From Pseudoalteromonas sp. A601 (GTDB lineage Bacteria > Pseudomonadota > Gammaproteobacteria > Enterobacterales > Alteromonadaceae): 64,000 nt of DNA. Position numbers and translations under genes: made by a program. The notes under the pieces are model-generated. The model did not search any database, was not told the DNA's origin, and saw only the letters and a list, made by a program, of their open reading frames with translations. This document shows positions 54,695 through 64,000 of the stretch, piece after piece; the stretch's first letter is position 1; every line of letters starts with the position of its first letter. The stretch spans positions 1 through 64,000 of the forward strand of contig NZ_MXQF01000008.1 of assembly GCF_002165575.1 (NCBI RefSeq). The letters run 5' to 3'.

Positions 54695-56248
54695 TTAGCT
54701 CATTGCCATCATCATTTTAGCGGGTTCTTCTAGATACGATTTCCACAGATTATTAAAACGAGCAATAGTCCCGCCATCAATAACACGGTGATCGCCAGAC
54801 CAACTTATCTGCATGATCGCTTTACTTATCACGTTACCTTTATCATCAAAGCGAGGGAGATGCTGAAGTTTACCTAATGCAACAATGGCAACTTCTGGCT
54901 TATTGATAATAGGCGTTGCGATAGTCCCACCTATTGCGCCAATATTAGAAATACTGATTGTGCCACCTTTTAAGTCATCAGGGCTAACACGACCGTCTCT
55001 AGCAGCATCAGTTAAGCGTGTAACAGCATTTGCAACATCAATAATACTCTTATTTTGGCATTGCTTGATATTAGGCACTAAAAGACCAATTTTAGAATCA
55101 ACGGCCATGCCAATGTTATGATCGTTAAAATAGGTTAATTCAGTACACTCATCATTTACTTTAGAGTTTAGTACTGGGTATTCTTTCATTGCTAGCGATA
55201 ACGCCTTAATAAAAAACGGCATCATCGTTAATTTAATGCCCTGCTGCTTGTATTGCTCTTTCAACGAACTACGTAAAGCAATTAAATCGGTTAAGTCTAT
55301 TTCATCACAAAAAGTAAAATGTGGAATGCTACTAACAGAGGCAACCATCTGTTTAGCCATAGCAGCTTTAATCCCTTTAATAGGCTCAACACGTGTGCTT
55401 TCATTGCTAACAGCAGCTGTGTTGACCACAGGTGCGTCAAGCTCAGACGTATCAATAGTATTTGGTACTTCTGAATTTACAAATTGTTCAATGTCTTCTT
55501 TATAAATACGGCCGTTTTTTCCGCTACCTGGTACGCACGTTAAATCAACATCCATTTCACGCGCTTTTCGACGAACAGCCGGTGAAGCAACAGCCTTTTT
55601 ATTCACAACCGGAGTAATAACATTACACGTTGGTGCAGCTGGTGTGTGCTCTTTGGCGTTGGACTGCGCTTTAACAACAGCTTCATTCACATCAACCTGG
55701 GATTGGCCTGTACCTGCAATGCTCATTTGAAACAGCGGACTATGAACCTGTGCAACATCCCCTTTTGCATAATAGAGCTTATGAACTGTACCAGTATATT
55801 TAGCAGGAATTTGTACTAGCGCTTTATCTGTCATTACATCACAAACAGCTTGGTCTTCTTCAATGTGCTCGCCTTCTGCGACTAACCATTCAACAATTTC
55901 ACACTCAACAATTCCTTCACCGATATCAGGTAAAATAAAATCTTCTAATTGTTCAGAGCCATTATTTGCTGGGTTTATTGGTTGCTCAACCGGTTGCGAG
56001 CTCGCTTCACCGGCAACATCCATCGCAAATAAAGGGGCATGTACAGCCGCGATATCACCTTTTTGATAATACAACTTGGTAATTACGCCATCGTGAACGG
56101 CGGGAATTTGCACCAACGCTTTATCTGTCATTACATCACAGATAGGTTGATCTTCAGCGACTGTGTCGCCTTCTTCTACAAGCCATTCAACAACTTCGCA
56201 CTCAACAATGCCTTCGCCAATATCGGGTAAAATAAAATCTTTTGCCAT
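54695..56248 (-). CDS. bkdB: Branched-chain 2-oxoacid dehydrogenase E2 (dihydrolipoyl transacylase)
   Basis: The 517-residue protein has two very similar lipoyl domains (residues 1-80 and 103-182, each with MTDKALVQIPA holding the lipoyl Lys). An E3-binding domain (about 218-255, ASPAVRRKAREMDVD) and a catalytic domain with HRVIDGG near residue 490 follow. It transfers branched acyl groups to CoA. Two lipoyl domains is more than the single one of many BkdB proteins. No E3 gene is present here, so lipoamide dehydrogenase must come from elsewhere. Confidence 0.93.
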   Translation of the reverse strand: MAKDFILPDIGEGIVECEVVEWLVEEGDTVAEDQPICDVMTDKALVQIPAVHDGVITKLYYQKGDIAAVHAPLFAMDVAGEASSQPVEQPINPANNGSEQLEDFILPDIGEGIVECEIVEWLVAEGEHIEEDQAVCDVMTDKALVQIPAKYTGTVHKLYYAKGDVAQVHSPLFQMSIAGTGQSQVDVNEAVVKAQSNAKEHTPAAPTCNVITPVVNKKAVASPAVRRKAREMDVDLTCVPGSGKNGRIYKEDIEQFVNSEVPNTIDTSELDAPVVNTAAVSNESTRVEPIKGIKAAMAKQMVASVSSIPHFTFCDEIDLTDLIALRSSLKEQYKQQGIKLTMMPFFIKALSLAMKEYPVLNSKVNDECTELTYFNDHNIGMAVDSKIGLLVPNIKQCQNKSIIDVANAVTRLTDAARDGRVSPDDLKGGTISISNIGAIGGTIATPIINKPEVAIVALGKLQHLPRFDDKGNVISKAIMQISWSGDHRVIDGGTIARFNNLWKSYLEEPAKMMMAMS

Positions 56249-56256
56249 GATAACTC

Positions 56257-57234
56257 CTAAAATTCGACCGATTGCTTAATGGCAGCAAGTACTTTTAATG
56301 CATCTGGCACATATTCTTTTTCAAGTGCCAACGGATAAGGTGTATCAAGTCCACATACTCGTAAGATTGGAGACTCTAAATGTAAAAAGCATTCTTGCTG
56401 AATCGTTGCCGCGATCTCGCTACCAAAACCGTTAGTGATTGGTGCTTCATGGCTAATTACTAAGCGCCCTGTTTTCGTAACTGACTGCGCAATTGTTTCA
56501 ACATCCCAAGGTAGTATGCTGCGTAAATCAATCACTTCACAGCTAATGCCTTGTTCAGCAGCTTGTTTTGCAGCATCTTCGATAATTTCCATTTGTGCGC
56601 CCCAAGCAAGTAATGTTACATCACTTCCTTGCTCAACAACCTCAGCTTTACCAAGCTCAATGCTGTAATCTTCTTCAGGAACTTCCCCTGTAGATGCACG
56701 GTATAAACGTTTAGGCTCAAAGAAAATAACCGGGTTATCATCTTTAATAGATGCACGTAATAAACCTTTAGCTTGGTACGGGTTACGAGGTACTACAATT
56801 TTTAATCCTGGGGTATGAGCAAAATAAGCCTCTGGAGATTGAGAGTGATATAACCCCCCTGCTATACCACCGCCGTAAGGCGTGCGTATGGTTAAATTAC
56901 CCACATTAAACTCATTACCACTGCGATAACGGAATTTAGCTGATTCATTTACAATTTGGTCAAATGCAGGAAAAATGTAATCGGCAAATTGTATTTCTGC
57001 AAGCGCTGGCGCGCCAAATGCAGCCAAGCCATTAGCAAAGCCCATGATCCCTTGCTCAGTCAATGGAGTATTGAAAACGCGATGCTGACCATATTTTTCT
57101 TGTAACCCTGACGTGGCACGAAACACGCCACCAAAGTAGCCCACATCTTCGCCAAAAATACAGGCTTGCGGATGCTCTGCCATCGTAATATCAAGGGCTG
57201 AATTAATTGCATGTAACATATTCATTTTAGCCAT
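56257..57234 (-). CDS. bkdA2: Branched-chain 2-oxoacid dehydrogenase E1 beta subunit
   Basis: The 325-residue transketolase-like beta subunit has [12 protein letters not shown] near residue 27, [13 protein letters not shown], and the later [20 protein letters not shown], typical of branched-chain rather than pyruvate dehydrogenase. It forms the thiamine-diphosphate enzyme with bkdA1, whose stop it touches. Confidence 0.94.
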   Translation of the reverse strand: MAKMNMLHAINSALDITMAEHPQACIFGEDVGYFGGVFRATSGLQEKYGQHRVFNTPLTEQGIMGFANGLAAFGAPALAEIQFADYIFPAFDQIVNESAKFRYRSGNEFNVGNLTIRTPYGGGIAGGLYHSQSPEAYFAHTPGLKIVVPRNPYQAKGLLRASIKDDNPVIFFEPKRLYRASTGEVPEEDYSIELGKAEVVEQGSDVTLLAWGAQMEIIEDAAKQAAEQGISCEVIDLRSILPWDVETIAQSVTKTGRLVISHEAPITNGFGSEIAATIQQECFLHLESPILRVCGLDTPYPLALEKEYVPDALKVLAAIKQSVEF

Positions 57235-58448
57235 TACTTAATTCTCCCTGCAGTGACTGGATAGGCATCAGGATGTTGCTTAATATGGGTTTTTAATTGC
57301 TCATATTGACGTTGTAATGATGGTATTGGCGTGTCGTATACATCAGAAATCAACTCTTCTAATGCTGGTTTCTCAATCACCTCTGCACGTTTTAATGCAG
57401 CAAGAATGTCTTCACGAATTTGTTCTTTCGCTTTTACATCGTCTTCGTCATTGAGCCATTCTTGTTTTATTAACCACTTACGGAAACGCTCAATTGGGCA
57501 AGCCTGATAGTTAGCTTCTTCCGCTTTTGAACGATAACCACTTGGATCATCTGACGTTGAGTGAGCACCTAAACGATATGCAATTGATTCTATTAATACC
57601 GGCTCACCAGTGGATGTTGCTATTTCACGCGCTTTTTGAGTTGCCGCAAATACCGCTAATGCATCGCCGCCGTCAACTCGAATGGTTTTAATACCATAGC
57701 CCACACCACGAGAAGCAATGCCATCACCTTTAAACTGCTCATCTGCTGGGGTAGAGATAGCATAGCCATTATTACGAGCAAAAAAGATCACCGGGGCTTT
57801 ATGCACAGCAGCCATATTTAAGCCTGCATGAAAATCACCTTCAGAGGCCGCCCCTTCACCAAAGTAACATATAGTGACATTGTCGATATTACTTTTTAGC
57901 TCACCGGTTTTAGCGTCAACGTGCTTAATTTTTTGACCATAAGCGTAACCCGTTGCCTGCGGTATTTGGGTACCTAAAGGCGACGAAATAGTCATGTAGT
58001 TCAACGCTGCACTACCATAGTGAATCGGCATTTGACGCCCTTTACCTAAATCAAGTTCATTTGAAAACATTTGATTCATAAATTGGTCAAGGGTGAAACC
58101 GCGATAATGCAATGCTGCTTGCTCACGGTATTGAGCCATGATCATATCATTTTGATCCAGTGCTGCTGCTGAGGCTGTAACCGCAGCTTCTTCACCTAAA
58201 CATTGCATATAAAAGCTAACGCGGCCTTGGCGTTGAGCTGCTTGCATACGTTCGTCAAGTGCTCGAATAAAACGCATTGTTTCGTATAAGCTAATTGCTG
58301 TGTCTTTATCAATATCGGGTGCACAAGCACCGCTGTGGATATCGCCATCCTCGGTTAAAATACTCAAGGTTGGAATATTTAAGGCATGACCATCAATAAA
58401 TTCAAGTTCATGACTAATATTCTGCGATACGTTATTTGGGTTACTCAT
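57234..58448 (-). CDS. bkdA1: Branched-chain 2-oxoacid dehydrogenase E1 alpha subunit
   Basis: The 404-residue protein carries the thiamine-diphosphate motif ([18 protein letters not shown] near residue 190, ending in the NN pair) and the phosphorylation-loop-like [15 protein letters not shown]. It decarboxylates the keto acids of valine, leucine and isoleucine. It is first in the operon bkdA1-bkdA2-bkdB. The perfect LiuR-like palindrome lies about 140 nt upstream. Confidence 0.94.
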   Translation of the reverse strand: MSNPNNVSQNISHELEFIDGHALNIPTLSILTEDGDIHSGACAPDIDKDTAISLYETMRFIRALDERMQAAQRQGRVSFYMQCLGEEAAVTASAAALDQNDMIMAQYREQAALHYRGFTLDQFMNQMFSNELDLGKGRQMPIHYGSAALNYMTISSPLGTQIPQATGYAYGQKIKHVDAKTGELKSNIDNVTICYFGEGAASEGDFHAGLNMAAVHKAPVIFFARNNGYAISTPADEQFKGDGIASRGVGYGIKTIRVDGGDALAVFAATQKAREIATSTGEPVLIESIAYRLGAHSTSDDPSGYRSKAEEANYQACPIERFRKWLIKQEWLNDEDDVKAKEQIREDILAALKRAEVIEKPALEELISDVYDTPIPSLQRQYEQLKTHIKQHPDAYPVTAGRIK

Positions 58449-58723
58449 AACCTACCTTCTTCTGTTGTCGAGAAATACAGTGCTAAATTAGGTAACCTGA
58501 TCTTAGGTTAATTATTATTATTCGTAATTTTTGCTAGGTTAATCTTTGCAAAAATTGCACTGTAATTAAATTAAAGCTGCCAACACTTTACGTTAACGTA
58601 AAATGTTATTCAACTAATGATAGACGAATGATTGATAAATGACGAGAGAGGGACTGGAAAGTTAACTATACAATATAAAGTGATATTTAAAATCATATAG
58701 TTAACTCAAATATTATACTGGAA
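58449..58723. promoter_or_regulatory. bkd operon upstream region with palindromes
   Basis: No gene. Besides the LiuR-like site (58587-58602), TAACCT / AGGTTA (58493-58510, 6-nt centre) forms a second inverted repeat nearer to the bkdA1 start. The part beyond 58605 is A+T-rich and shows no clear astE terminator. Confidence 0.45.
58587..58602. promoter_or_regulatory. Perfect LiuR-like operator upstream of bkd
   Basis: TTTACGTTAACGTAAA is a perfect 16-bp palindrome of the same 7-2-7 architecture as the two sites between etfB and etfD. Confidence 0.7.
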
Positions 58724-59776
58724 TTAATTAAAATTCTCATTAATTTCAAGGGGAACAACAGTTAATAATGCACGTTGGCCTAGTGCTACATCTGCATTTG
58801 GAAAAATAATCGCTTCACCATCTACATCTGCGTAATAACAGGTCTGACCATCTTTGGCGAGCAGTTCGCCTTTTGCAAAGCCTGTAAAATTCACGGCATC
58901 ATCAGAAAATGGGAAAGAAAAATCCTGCTCTGTGCGATTTATTGAACGATGGACAGAGAACAGCTCAAAATCATCTGCATTAAATTGCTTGTAGTTAACT
59001 TCATTTTGAGTAATTAATGCAATTAATGTATCTTTGGTTTTGGCAAAGCGAGACATATCATTTTCACCAAAAGGTTTTACCTGGCCAAGTTCTACGGTGA
59101 ACGAGTCTGCGCCGTGTATATAAGAAGAGTAATAACTGAATGTAGTAGCGGCAGACTTCATCATCAATACAGTATTTACACCACAACTGAGTAAAAACTG
59201 CAGCTGAGATTTTTTCCACGGTTTACCATGCATAAAAGGATACACTGCAAATTTGTCGTTTTTCGAGCCTCTTATCGCAGTATGTAAATCGTAATGATAG
59301 CGTTCACGTTGTTGACCACCACGATTATAAAAATCAGTCACGTACTGTTCGAGTTGTGCCGCCCGTTTTCGTTCATTATTCATAGGTATACCATCAACTG
59401 TATGATGGCCATTAAATAAACGGTTTAAGTTTTCTTCAACAAACCGTTTACCAATATTGATTGACTGCGGATTACCGTAAATAAACAAAACCCTTTGTGC
59501 GAGTGTAAGTTTACCACTGATAATACTTTTAATTAGCGCATCACATATTTCAATTGGAGCTGTTTCATTTCCATGAATAGCACTTGATAGTACAACGTCT
59601 TTTGTGGTGTCGCATGTTGGTTGGAATTCGATAACCCCTGTATCATGTACATTTACTTTTGTACCGTTTGCCAAGGTGAATTCACCTGGGTCTAAATGCC
59701 ATTCATTTTCTCGGCTTAATGTAAGGAAATCCCCTGAGCTTTTTAATTCTTCTATATAATCTGATGTGGCTGACAT
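58724..59776 (-). CDS. astE: Succinylglutamate desuccinylase
   Basis: About 350 residues from ATG 59776 (AAGG 8 nt upstream; ATG 59782 is the alternative). The zinc ligands of the AstE/aspartoacylase family are visible: [10 protein letters not shown] (His, Glu) and [10 protein letters not shown] (His). [19 protein letters not shown] matches the conserved substrate loop. It catalyses the last step of the arginine succinyltransferase pathway. The other ast genes are not in the window. It follows pgm by 74 nt. Confidence 0.93.
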   Translation of the reverse strand: MSATSDYIEELKSSGDFLTLSRENEWHLDPGEFTLANGTKVNVHDTGVIEFQPTCDTTKDVVLSSAIHGNETAPIEICDALIKSIISGKLTLAQRVLFIYGNPQSINIGKRFVEENLNRLFNGHHTVDGIPMNNERKRAAQLEQYVTDFYNRGGQQRERYHYDLHTAIRGSKNDKFAVYPFMHGKPWKKSQLQFLLSCGVNTVLMMKSAATTFSYYSSYIHGADSFTVELGQVKPFGENDMSRFAKTKDTLIALITQNEVNYKQFNADDFELFSVHRSINRTEQDFSFPFSDDAVNFTGFAKGELLAKDGQTCYYADVDGEAIIFPNADVALGQRALLTVVPLEINENFN

Positions 59777-59850
59777 GTTCATCGCCTTTTGTGTGGAGTA
59801 AATACAAAAACGGCTGAAAGAATCAGCCATTTTTAAAATTATGCGCAATA

Positions 59851-61488
59851 TTAACTAATTACAGAATCAACTAGCTTTTTAGCTTCTTTTTCTAGCAAGG
59901 CTAAGTGCTCTTCACCTTTAAAAGATTCTAAATAAATTTTATAGATATCTTCTGTACCCGATGGACGTGCTGCAAACCAACCGTTTTCAGTCACAACCTT
60001 AAGGCCGCCAATAGCAGCATTATTACCTGGCGCGTGCGTTAATTTTTGTAAAATTGGCTCACCTGCTAATGTATCCGCAGTGACATCTTGCGCACTTAAT
60101 GCTTTTAAACGCTGTTTCTGTTGTGCCGTTGCTGGTGCATCAATACGCTTATATAAAGGCGCACCAAATTCTTGCTCAAGCTCTTTATAAAGTGCTGATG
60201 GCGTTTTACCTGTCACAGCTATAATTTCAGCAGCAAGTAAGCCCATGATAAAACCGTCTTTATCTGTATTCCATACCGTGCCGTCTAAACGTAAAAACGA
60301 CGCGCCTGCACTTTCTTCACCACCAAATGCGAGTGATCCTTCGTTTAGGCCCTCTACAAACCATTTGAAGCCAACAGGCACTTCTTTGACTTGACGATTA
60401 TTACGTTCGACTACGCGATCAATCATCGCACTTGACACTAACGTTTTGCCGATTTGAACATCACTAGACCAATTACGGTGATTAAGTAAATAATCTATCG
60501 CAACGGCTAAGAAATGGTTTGGATTCATTAAACCATCAGGGGTCACAATGCCATGGCGGTCATAGTCAGGGTCGTTACCAATACCAAGGTCGAATTCATC
60601 TTTTAACGCGATTAAATTTGTCATTGCATAAGGAGAAGAGCAATCCATGCGAATTTTGCCATCTTTATCTAGCGGCATAAAAGCAAAACGCGGATCAACA
60701 CTTTCATTCACGACTGTTAGGTCTAAATTAAATTTCTCTGCAATTATTGGCCAAAAGTTAATCCCTGAACCACCAAGTGGATCAATGCCAACTTTCACTT
60801 TTGCTTGAGCAATTTTAGCAACATCAACTACATTGACTAAATCGGCAATATACGGTGTCATCAAATCTTGGTACTTTATAAATCCCGAACGAGATGCTTT
60901 AGCAAACGGGAATAATTCGACTTCAACTAAGTCTTCTAATAACAACTTGTTGGCTCTGTCTTCAATCCATTTGGTTACGTCGGTATCTGCCGGACCACCA
61001 TTAGGTGGGTTATATTTGAATCCGCCATCTTCAGGTGGATTGTGTGAAGGCGTCACCACAATGCCATCAGCTAATTCATGTGGGTGGGCTTTATTATGAC
61101 AAACTACCGCATGACTGATAACAGGTGTCGGTGTGTAATCATCATTTTCTTGTGTAATTACTTGAACTTCGTTAGCGACTAATACTTCAATTGCAGAGTT
61201 ATAAGCGGCTTCACTTAGGGCATGGGTATCTTTACCTAAAAAAAGCGGACCAAAGATATTGTTTTGTTTTCTGTAATCGCAAATTGCTTGGGTAACAGCA
61301 AGGATATGTGATTCATTAAATTTCACATCGTAAGAGCAACCACGATGCCCTGATGTACCAAACGCAACACATTGCTCTGGATTTTGTTCTAAATCTGGCT
61401 CATTTAAATAATAAGCCGACACTAATTTTGGTACGTTTACTAAATCAGATTGAGTTGCAGCTTTACCTGCACCTGGATGAATCGCCAT
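59851..61488 (-). CDS. pgm: Phosphoglucomutase (alpha-D-glucose phosphate-specific)
   Basis: The 545-residue phosphohexomutase has the phosphoserine loop [12 protein letters not shown] near residue 145, the magnesium loop [10 protein letters not shown] near 305, the sugar loop GGEESAG near 393 and the phosphate loop [10 protein letters not shown] near 515. It interconverts glucose-1- and glucose-6-phosphate. It follows seqA by 16 nt, the enterobacterial seqA-pgm arrangement. Confidence 0.96.
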   Translation of the reverse strand: MAIHPGAGKAATQSDLVNVPKLVSAYYLNEPDLEQNPEQCVAFGTSGHRGCSYDVKFNESHILAVTQAICDYRKQNNIFGPLFLGKDTHALSEAAYNSAIEVLVANEVQVITQENDDYTPTPVISHAVVCHNKAHPHELADGIVVTPSHNPPEDGGFKYNPPNGGPADTDVTKWIEDRANKLLLEDLVEVELFPFAKASRSGFIKYQDLMTPYIADLVNVVDVAKIAQAKVKVGIDPLGGSGINFWPIIAEKFNLDLTVVNESVDPRFAFMPLDKDGKIRMDCSSPYAMTNLIALKDEFDLGIGNDPDYDRHGIVTPDGLMNPNHFLAVAIDYLLNHRNWSSDVQIGKTLVSSAMIDRVVERNNRQVKEVPVGFKWFVEGLNEGSLAFGGEESAGASFLRLDGTVWNTDKDGFIMGLLAAEIIAVTGKTPSALYKELEQEFGAPLYKRIDAPATAQQKQRLKALSAQDVTADTLAGEPILQKLTHAPGNNAAIGGLKVVTENGWFAARPSGTEDIYKIYLESFKGEEHLALLEKEAKKLVDSVIS

Positions 61489-61504
61489 TACATTTCCTTA
61501 TTTG

Positions 61505-62089
61505 TTATAAGTAATCTCTAATTTGTTCTGCTTGTTCGGCATTATAACCCAAGCCAAGCGCCACTTCGTGCAACATCATTTTCTTTCGTGTTGTATTTGA
61601 ATTTGTCATGACCCAATATTCACTGTCCGTGATATTTTTTGGATTCATGCTGCTTCCACTATTTACTAAATCTTCTTTACTAGTAGCAAAATAGACACGG
61701 TCACGGCCTTGAACATCAAGGACTGCTGAAAAATCGTCTTTGTGTGTGCGGTGTAGTGCAGACAGAATAAATAAAAACCGTCCAACTACGCCCTTTTGCA
61801 TCGCGAGCTCTTCTTTATTGAGTACATTAAAGACACTAGCGTTTTTTTGCTTCATTTTTGTAACTGGCTTTGTTGGGGTGTCTTCTGTTGTTGCCTGTGC
61901 GGCGGTAGTATCACTTTGCGATGTAGCATCTACCTCTGCGTGGTCCTGCTCAACGTTGTCAGTTGTTTGTTCAATATCGCCGTTAAGGTTTAATAAACGA
62001 CGTAAAATAGTTGATGCACTTTCGCCAATACTTTGCGTATTACTCGCAATGTATTGATACAACTCGTCGTCTATGTCAATTTTTTTCAT
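61505..62089 (-). CDS. seqA: Negative modulator of replication initiation SeqA
   Basis: ATG 62089 with AGGA 5 nt upstream; the frame extends 8 codons further without support. The 194-residue protein has the N-terminal oligomerisation domain (MKKIDIDDELYQYIAS) and the C-terminal hemimethylated-GATC-binding domain (about 95-190, including NITDSEYWVMTNSNT). A Thr/Asp-rich linker (about 47-85) is longer than in E. coli. It implies Dam methylation in this organism. Confidence 0.94.
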   Translation of the reverse strand: MKKIDIDDELYQYIASNTQSIGESASTILRRLLNLNGDIEQTTDNVEQDHAEVDATSQSDTTAAQATTEDTPTKPVTKMKQKNASVFNVLNKEELAMQKGVVGRFLFILSALHRTHKDDFSAVLDVQGRDRVYFATSKEDLVNSGSSMNPKNITDSEYWVMTNSNTTRKKMMLHEVALGLGYNAEQAEQIRDYL

Positions 62090-62218
62090 GTTATTCCTGT
62101 CGTTACGGGTCATATTTTTTCATTCAGCTTGATTATACCCAAAGCTGATTTAATTCTCTATGTTTTGCAATTTGTTATTTCACTAGGCAAACTAAGCACA
62201 CTTTTATTGGAGACCACA

Positions 62219-62986
62219 ATGCTATTAAATTATAAACAATCGGGCCAAGGTTTGCCTGTTATTCTTATACATGGTCTATTCGGCTCACTTGAAAACCTGA
62301 ACGTCATTGCCAACTCATTGGCTGAAAATTTTCTCGTCATCAACGTAGACTTGCGTAACCATGGACGCTCAGCACACAGCGAAACCATGGACTATGCCAG
62401 TATGAGCCAAGATATCATAGAGCTTATGCAGTATTTAAATATAGATAAAGCACATTTTATTGGTCACTCGATGGGCGGAAAAGTCGCTATGCAAGTGGCT
62501 CATTTATATCCTGAAAAAGTCAGCCGTTTAGTCGTTCTCGATATCGCACCTGTTGCCTATCAAGCACGTCATACAAGTATTTTTAAAGCCCTTAATAATG
62601 TTGCTAATCAAGCCATTAATGATAGAAAACACGCTGATACTGTTATGCAAGAAGATATTAGCGAACTTGGCGTACGCCAGTTTTTACTTAAAAGCTTAGC
62701 TAAAAATGAACAAGGTACTTTTGCTTGGCGATTCAATTTAGCTGCTTTGAACAATAAATATGAAAATATTTTATCAGATATTAAAGCAAATGATTCTTGT
62801 TTATGCGATACTTTGTTTATTAAGGGTAATGACTCTGATTACATATTGCCTCAATATAAAGAAGCAATTATGGCTCGCTTTAAAAATGCGAAGGCAAAAA
62901 TTATTCACGGCGCAGGCCACTGGCTTCATGCACAAAAGCCTCAAGCCGTGAATAAAGCGATCAGTGATTTTTTACTTGCCGACTAG
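62219..62986 (+). CDS. ybfF: Alpha/beta hydrolase, YbfF esterase family
   Basis: ATG 62219 with TGGAG 6 nt upstream; the open frame extends far upstream over the seqA start without support. The 255-residue hydrolase has the oxyanion HG motif (ILIHGLFGS), nucleophile elbow GHSMGG with Ser, Asp near residue 200 and His in GAGHWLHA. It is divergent from seqA, as in E. coli. Confidence 0.92.
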   Translation: MLLNYKQSGQGLPVILIHGLFGSLENLNVIANSLAENFLVINVDLRNHGRSAHSETMDYASMSQDIIELMQYLNIDKAHFIGHSMGGKVAMQVAHLYPEKVSRLVVLDIAPVAYQARHTSIFKALNNVANQAINDRKHADTVMQEDISELGVRQFLLKSLAKNEQGTFAWRFNLAALNNKYENILSDIKANDSCLCDTLFIKGNDSDYILPQYKEAIMARFKNAKAKIIHGAGHWLHAQKPQAVNKAISDFLLAD

Positions 62987-63014
62987 GCCAAATTTAATCA
63001 CGTGTTTTTGATCA

Positions 63015-63045
63015 AGCACACTAAATTATTACGATTTAGTGTGCT
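63015..63045. promoter_or_regulatory. Perfect 12-bp inverted repeat at the DUF2788-ybfE-fldA promoter
   Basis: AGCACACTAAAT / ATTTAGTGTGCT with a 7-nt loop. The right arm runs into TATAGT (63045-63050), a likely -10 followed by a G+C-rich discriminator. It can be the ybfF terminator stem (no U-run) or an operator. Confidence 0.45.
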
Positions 63046-63081
63046 ATAGTACGCGCCGTTTAATTTAAAGGTTATACGTTG

Positions 63082-63303
63082 ATGGTCAGTCAGTTAATTA
63101 ACGAATTTGATACCCTTGGGTTGTATTTTGGCTTAGCCGGTGTGTTCTTTTTTATCGGTATGGCTATTCAAGATGTACTAAAACGTGGCAATGTGCCTAA
63201 ATTTGGTCGTTATATAGTATGGCTTGTACTTTTTTTAGGCTGTTCTGGTTTTATTGCTAAAGGGCTTATTCAAGTTTTTTGGCAAGGCGCAGGTGTAGGG
63301 TAA
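63082..63303 (+). CDS. DUF2788 small membrane protein
   Basis: The 73-residue protein has two hydrophobic helices (about 13-33 and 45-65) joined by a basic loop (KRGNVPKFGR). ATG 63082 is taken; a TTG directly before is possible. It is found in this spot between ybfF and ybfE in many gammaproteobacteria. Function unknown. Confidence 0.85.
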   Translation: MVSQLINEFDTLGLYFGLAGVFFFIGMAIQDVLKRGNVPKFGRYIVWLVLFLGCSGFIAKGLIQVFWQGAGVG

Positions 63304-63309
63304 CTAACC

Positions 63310-63588
63310 ATGGCTAAATCAGAAACAGACAGAACAACGCTCGATTTATTTGAATACGAAAAACGCCCAGGCAGGCCTAAAACGAACCCCCTCCCTCGGG
63401 ACATTCAGTTAAAGGTAAATAAACGTAATCAAATAAAAAGAGATAAGGCACGTGGTTTAAAACGTGTTGAATTTAAAGTTTCATCTCAGCTTTATCAGGC
63501 GTTAAGTGATATGGCCGATGCACAAAATATTAGCCGCAGTGCACTGATTGAAACGATTTTACAAGAAAGATTGGCTATTGATAGATAA
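63310..63588 (+). CDS. ybfE: LexA-regulated protein YbfE (ribbon-helix-helix-like)
   Basis: The 92-residue protein matches E. coli YbfE through DRTTLDLFEYEKRPGRPKTN and the basic RDKARGLKRVEFK stretch. The C-terminal part (LYQALSDMADAQNISRSAL) resembles a CopG-type ribbon-helix-helix. It is followed 14 nt later by fldA. No obvious LexA box was seen in front. Confidence 0.9.
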   Translation: MAKSETDRTTLDLFEYEKRPGRPKTNPLPRDIQLKVNKRNQIKRDKARGLKRVEFKVSSQLYQALSDMADAQNISRSALIETILQERLAIDR

Positions 63589-63602
63589 AAGGTTTTAAAT
63601 TC

Positions 63603-64000
63603 ATGGCAAGTGTAGGTATTTTTTTCGGTAGTGATACAGGTAACACAGAACACGTAGCTAAAATGATCCAAAAAGAATTGGGTAAAAAGCTTGTGGCTGT
63701 TCATGATATTGCGAAAAGCTCAAAAGAAGAGATCGCAGAATTTGATTTAATCTTATTTGGCATCCCTACCTGGTATTATGGTGAAGCGCAATGTGACTGG
63801 GATGACTTTTTCCCTGAACTTGAAGAGATAGACTTTGATGGCAAACTTGTGGCTATTTTTGGCTGTGGTGACCAAGAAGACTACGCTGAGTACTTCTTAG
63901 ACGCGATGGGTATGATTAACGATATTGTCACTGAACGTGGTGCTATCGTTGTTGGTCATTGGTCAACAGAAGGCTATGACTTTGAAGCATCTAAAGGCAT
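63603..64000 (+). CDS. fldA: Flavodoxin I (partial, runs off right edge)
   Basis: The first 132 codons of a long-chain flavodoxin: phosphate loop FGSDTGNTEHVAK (residues 8-20), FMN-stacking PTWYYGE near 57-63 and the second loop GCGDQEDYAEYF. It serves as an electron carrier for reductive enzymes. The C-terminus lies outside the window. Confidence 0.95.
   Translation, partial: MASVGIFFGSDTGNTEHVAKMIQKELGKKLVAVHDIAKSSKEEIAEFDLILFGIPTWYYGEAQCDWDDFFPELEEIDFDGKLVAIFGCGDQEDYAEYFLDAMGMINDIVTERGAIVVGHWSTEGYDFEASKG

Noticed and set aside
54695..56248. Pyruvate or 2-oxoglutarate dehydrogenase E2
   Set aside because: E1 is encoded by separate alpha and beta genes of branched-chain type, and the operon sits behind the same palindrome as the etf genes.
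62033..62218. N-terminal extension of the YbfF hydrolase
   Set aside because: It overlaps the divergent seqA start and has no Shine-Dalgarno; ATG 62219 has a good one and matches the family start.
1..64000. CRISPR array, prophage, tRNA or insertion sequence
   Set aside because: No regularly spaced repeats, integrase, transposase, phage structural gene or cloverleaf was noticed on reading; a dedicated search was not possible.

Overview
The window looks like chromosomal DNA of a marine gammaproteobacterium close to Pseudoalteromonas. The evidence is the low G+C, the seqA-pgm pair, the trmO-proS pair, the ybfF / DUF2788 / ybfE / fldA string, and MerR-type (LiuR-like) palindromes in front of branched-chain catabolism genes. 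No tRNA, rRNA, insertion sequence, CRISPR array or prophage was seen.

Layout. 1-6281 (minus) holds a huge SpvB / FG-GAP / RHS (YD-repeat) protein gene. It is split by a run of nine G, has lost its 5' end and runs off the left edge. 6579-7880 is an RhlE-type RNA helicase. 7948-29584 (minus) is a tightly packed aryl polyene (APE) pigment locus. Its core is collinear with the enterobacterial apeC-to-apeR order: KS-like C, acyltransferase D, ACPs E and F, membrane protein G, ligase H, dehydratase I, GT2 plus LpxL-like J, thioesterase K, LolA-like L, MMPL exporter M, lipoprotein N, KS O, DH P, KR Q, KS R. Two genes are inserted in that order: a HAL/TAL-type aromatic ammonia-lyase and a flavin-dependent halogenase-like enzyme. 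Upstream of the core lie an ABC-2 exporter, a third ACP, another ketosynthase and a degenerate ketosynthase-like protein. Just beyond fadH and two small secreted-protein genes, a plus-strand operon (33299-36810) encodes DarA, DarB, a small unknown protein and a BtrH_N-type transferase, that is, dialkylresorcinol (DAR) synthesis.

Together this looks like a flexirubin-type locus in a gammaproteobacterium. The ammonia-lyase would supply an aromatic acrylate starter, ApeH and ApeE would load it, and ApeO/C/R, Q and I/P would extend it to a polyene. The halogenase-like enzyme may decorate it, DarB and DarA would make the resorcinol, and the BtrH-like protein is a candidate for joining the two. Acyltransferases, LolA-like protein, lipoprotein, MMPL and ABC transporters would place the product in the outer membrane.

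The right half is mostly housekeeping. It has etfBA and divergent etfD with two LiuR-like operators, a thioesterase, an outer-membrane barrel behind a sigma-54-like promoter, trmO, proS, an LpxH-like phosphoesterase, a hybrid histidine kinase, a Nat-type ABC exporter, an M28 peptidase, a putative Mn transporter, the bkd (branched-chain 2-oxoacid dehydrogenase) operon behind a perfect LiuR-like palindrome, astE, pgm, seqA, ybfF, ybfE and the start of fldA.
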